DNA from: an uncultured Geobacter sp. | GTDB taxonomy: Bacteria; Desulfobacterota; Desulfuromonadia; Geobacterales; Geobacteraceae | NCBI GenBank assembly: GCA_903925075.1 | Contig: CAIYDQ010000005.1 | Coordinates: 1 to 64,000 of the forward strand | Reading direction: 5' to 3' | Length of the DNA: 64,000 nucleotides | Shown here: piece by piece, positions 62,049-64,000 of the stretch | Layout of the letters: every line of letters starts with the position of its first letter | Position numbering within the stretch: position 1 is the first letter of the stretch | Program-made: the position numbers and the translations under genes | Notes under the pieces: model-generated | Told to the model about the DNA's origin: nothing | The model's input: the letters and a program-made list of their open reading frames with translations, nothing else | Database searches by the model: none

Positions 62049-62876
62049 TTGCGCGATTTGCATGCCAAAAAGCAGCGCCAGGTCTCCCAGAATCGGGTGA
62101 AAAAGGCGCCCAAGAAGCGAAAGCCGGTGAACTGGCGCCCCATCCTCACCTGGCTCTCCAGGGGGATCGGCGCCGCGGCTCTCTGCCTCGCCCTTGGTTT
62201 CGGGGGCATGAAACTCTACCGCCTGGTCGCGGGCGTCACGCTGCTGCGCCTGGAGACCATCGAGGTCTCGCCGCTGCAAAGGCTCACCAGGGGCGAGGTG
62301 CTGTCGCTGGCCGGGGTCAAGCCCGGCGACTCCATGCTCGGCTTGAAGTTGCAGCGGATCGTGACCCAGCTGTGTAAAAACCCCTGGATCGAGCAGGTGC
62401 AGGTCAGGCGCTATTTCCCGCACACGCTCTCCATCTCGGTGACCGAGCGCGCGCCGCAGGCGGTGGCCAACGTCGGCTGCCTCTACTACCTGGACGGCAA
62501 AGGCAAGCTGTTCAAGTCGCTGGTCGACGGCGACCGGCTCGACTATCCGCTGATCACCGGGCTTAGCGAGGAGGAGCTGGAGAAGGACCCCGAGGGGAGC
62601 AAGGAGGCGCTGAAAAACGCGCTGGCCCTGATCGACAGCCTCAAGGCCGCTACGGTGTTCGGCCTGGAGGAGGTCTCCGAGATCCACTACGACAAGGGGT
62701 ACGGCTTCACCCTGTTCACCATGCAGGGGGGGGTCCCGGTGAAGCTCGGCAACGGCGGCTTCAACGAGAAATTGGCCCGGCTCTCCGGCATCTACGCGCA
62801 GTTGAAGCCGCGCATGCACGAGCTGGACTACATAGATCTGGATTACGGCGACAAAATTATAGTGAAAAAAGTGTAG
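62049..62876 (+). CDS. ftsQ: cell division protein FtsQ
   Basis: Single TM plus POTRA-like region between ddl and ftsA; TTG start. Confidence 0.92.
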   Translation: MRDLHAKKQRQVSQNRVKKAPKKRKPVNWRPILTWLSRGIGAAALCLALGFGGMKLYRLVAGVTLLRLETIEVSPLQRLTRGEVLSLAGVKPGDSMLGLKLQRIVTQLCKNPWIEQVQVRRYFPHTLSISVTERAPQAVANVGCLYYLDGKGKLFKSLVDGDRLDYPLITGLSEEELEKDPEGSKEALKNALALIDSLKAATVFGLEEVSEIHYDKGYGFTLFTMQGGVPVKLGNGGFNEKLARLSGIYAQLKPRMHELDYIDLDYGDKIIVKKV

Positions 62877-62893
62877 GCAAAAAGGGGGGGAGC

Positions 62894-64000
62894 ATGTCCG
62901 GTAAAAGGGATAATCTGATCGTGGGGCTCGACATCGGCACCACCAAGATCTGCGCCATCGTTGGCAACCTGACCAGCGAGGGGATCGACATCGTCGGCAT
63001 CGGCACCAGCCCCTCCAAGGGCCTCAGGAAAGGGGTGGTGATCAACATCGAGAGCACCGTCGCCGCCATCAAGAAGGCGATCGAGGAGGCGGAGCTGATG
63101 GCCGGCTGCGAGATCAAGTCGGTGTACGCGGGGATCGCGGGGGGGCACATCAAGGGCTTCAACTCCCAGGGCGTGATCGCCATCAAGAACCGCGAGGTCT
63201 CTCCCGAGGACGTGAAGCGGGTGATCGAGGCGGCCAAGGCGATCGCCATTCCGATGGACCGCGAGGTGATCCACATCCTCCCCCAGGAATTCATCATCGA
63301 CGACCAGGACGGCATCCGCGAGCCGCTGGGGATGAGCGGGGTGCGCCTGGAGGCCAAGGTGCACATCGTCACCGGCGCCGTGGCCAGCGCCCAGAACATC
63401 GTCAAGTCCTGCAACCGGGCGGGGCTGGAGGTGGCGGACATCGTCCTCGAGCAGCTCTCCTCCTCCGAGGCGGTGCTCTCGGCGGACGAAAAGGAACTCG
63501 GCGTGGCGCTGATCGACATCGGCGGCGGCACCACCGACATCGCCATCTTCGTGGACGGCGCCATCAAGCACACCTCGGTGCTCTCCCTGGGAGGGAACCA
63601 CCTGACCAACGACATCGCCGTGGGCCTGAGGACACCGATGGCCGAGGCGGAGCGCATCAAGCAGAAATACGGCTGCTGCCTCTCCACGCTGGTGGGAAAA
63701 GACGAGACCATCGAGGTGCCGAGCGTCGGCGGCAGGAAGCCGCGGGTGTTGTCCCGGCAGCTTTTGTGCGAGATCCTGGAGCCGCGCGTGGAGGAGATTT
63801 TCACCCTGGTGAACCGGGAGATCATGAAGAGCGGGCTGGAGGATCAGATCGCCTCGGGGATCGTCATCACCGGCGGCAGCACCATTTTGGAGGGGATGCC
63901 GGAGCTTGCCGAGCAGATCTTCAACCTTCCGGTCCGGCGCGGCCTGCCCCAGAGGATCGGCGGCCTGATAGACGTAGTGAATTCGCCTGTTTACGCGACC
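62894..64000 (+). CDS. ftsA: cell division protein FtsA, 3' end beyond window
   Basis: ATG after AAGGGGGGG; MSGKRDNLIVGLDIGTTKICAIVGNLTSEGIDIVGIGTSPSKGLRKGVVINIE...; absent from the ORF track because it runs off the edge. Confidence 0.96.
   Translation, partial: MSGKRDNLIVGLDIGTTKICAIVGNLTSEGIDIVGIGTSPSKGLRKGVVINIESTVAAIKKAIEEAELMAGCEIKSVYAGIAGGHIKGFNSQGVIAIKNREVSPEDVKRVIEAAKAIAIPMDREVIHILPQEFIIDDQDGIREPLGMSGVRLEAKVHIVTGAVASAQNIVKSCNRAGLEVADIVLEQLSSSEAVLSADEKELGVALIDIGGGTTDIAIFVDGAIKHTSVLSLGGNHLTNDIAVGLRTPMAEAERIKQKYGCCLSTLVGKDETIEVPSVGGRKPRVLSRQLLCEILEPRVEEIFTLVNREIMKSGLEDQIASGIVITGGSTILEGMPELAEQIFNLPVRRGLPQRIGGLIDVVNSPVYAT

Overview
The window looks like a high-GC chromosomal segment from an anaerobic, Geobacter-like Desulfuromonadota bacterium. 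This lineage is inferred from gene content and was not checked by search. (1) 1-8.3 kb, all minus strand: a dense set of small redox, Fe-S and metallocluster genes. It holds a CoA-disulfide-reductase-like flavoprotein (partial), rhodanese, CGGC protein, IscU/NifU-like scaffold, two NifX/NifB-type cluster-binding proteins, a B12-binding radical SAM protein, a DUF5320-like protein, a PAS/AAA+/Fis sigma54 activator, an FmdB-like zinc ribbon (absent from the ORF track), a DUF6125-like protein, DUF1847 and a 42-aa membrane peptide. A good sigma54 promoter match sits next to the activator gene. (2) 8.6-19 kb: AhpD-like protein, RND efflux trio, CcdA, two thioredoxins, CDF transporter, ArsP-like permease and ArsR. 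(3) 19-44.6 kb: mostly housekeeping and mixed genes: TauE/SafE, cohesin-like lipoprotein, prohibitin-like protein, DUF6599-like protein, Tat-type aldo/keto reductase, phosphofructokinase, desaturase, a nonaheme-c/b cytochrome resembling CbcL, lnt, glgX, aroC, sucCD, an RNA methyltransferase, a CAU-anticodon tRNA, a Nif3-like protein and a zinc-ribbon protein. (4) 44.7-45.1 kb: RNase P RNA. (5) 46.6-64 kb: an essentially complete division and cell-wall (dcw) cluster, mraZ to ftsA (ftsA truncated by the window end), with a consensus promoter and MraZ-type 10-bp operator repeats. The intergenic DNA contains several repeats and palindromes. No CRISPR array, transposase or prophage was seen. All product names come from reading the translations; no database search was run.
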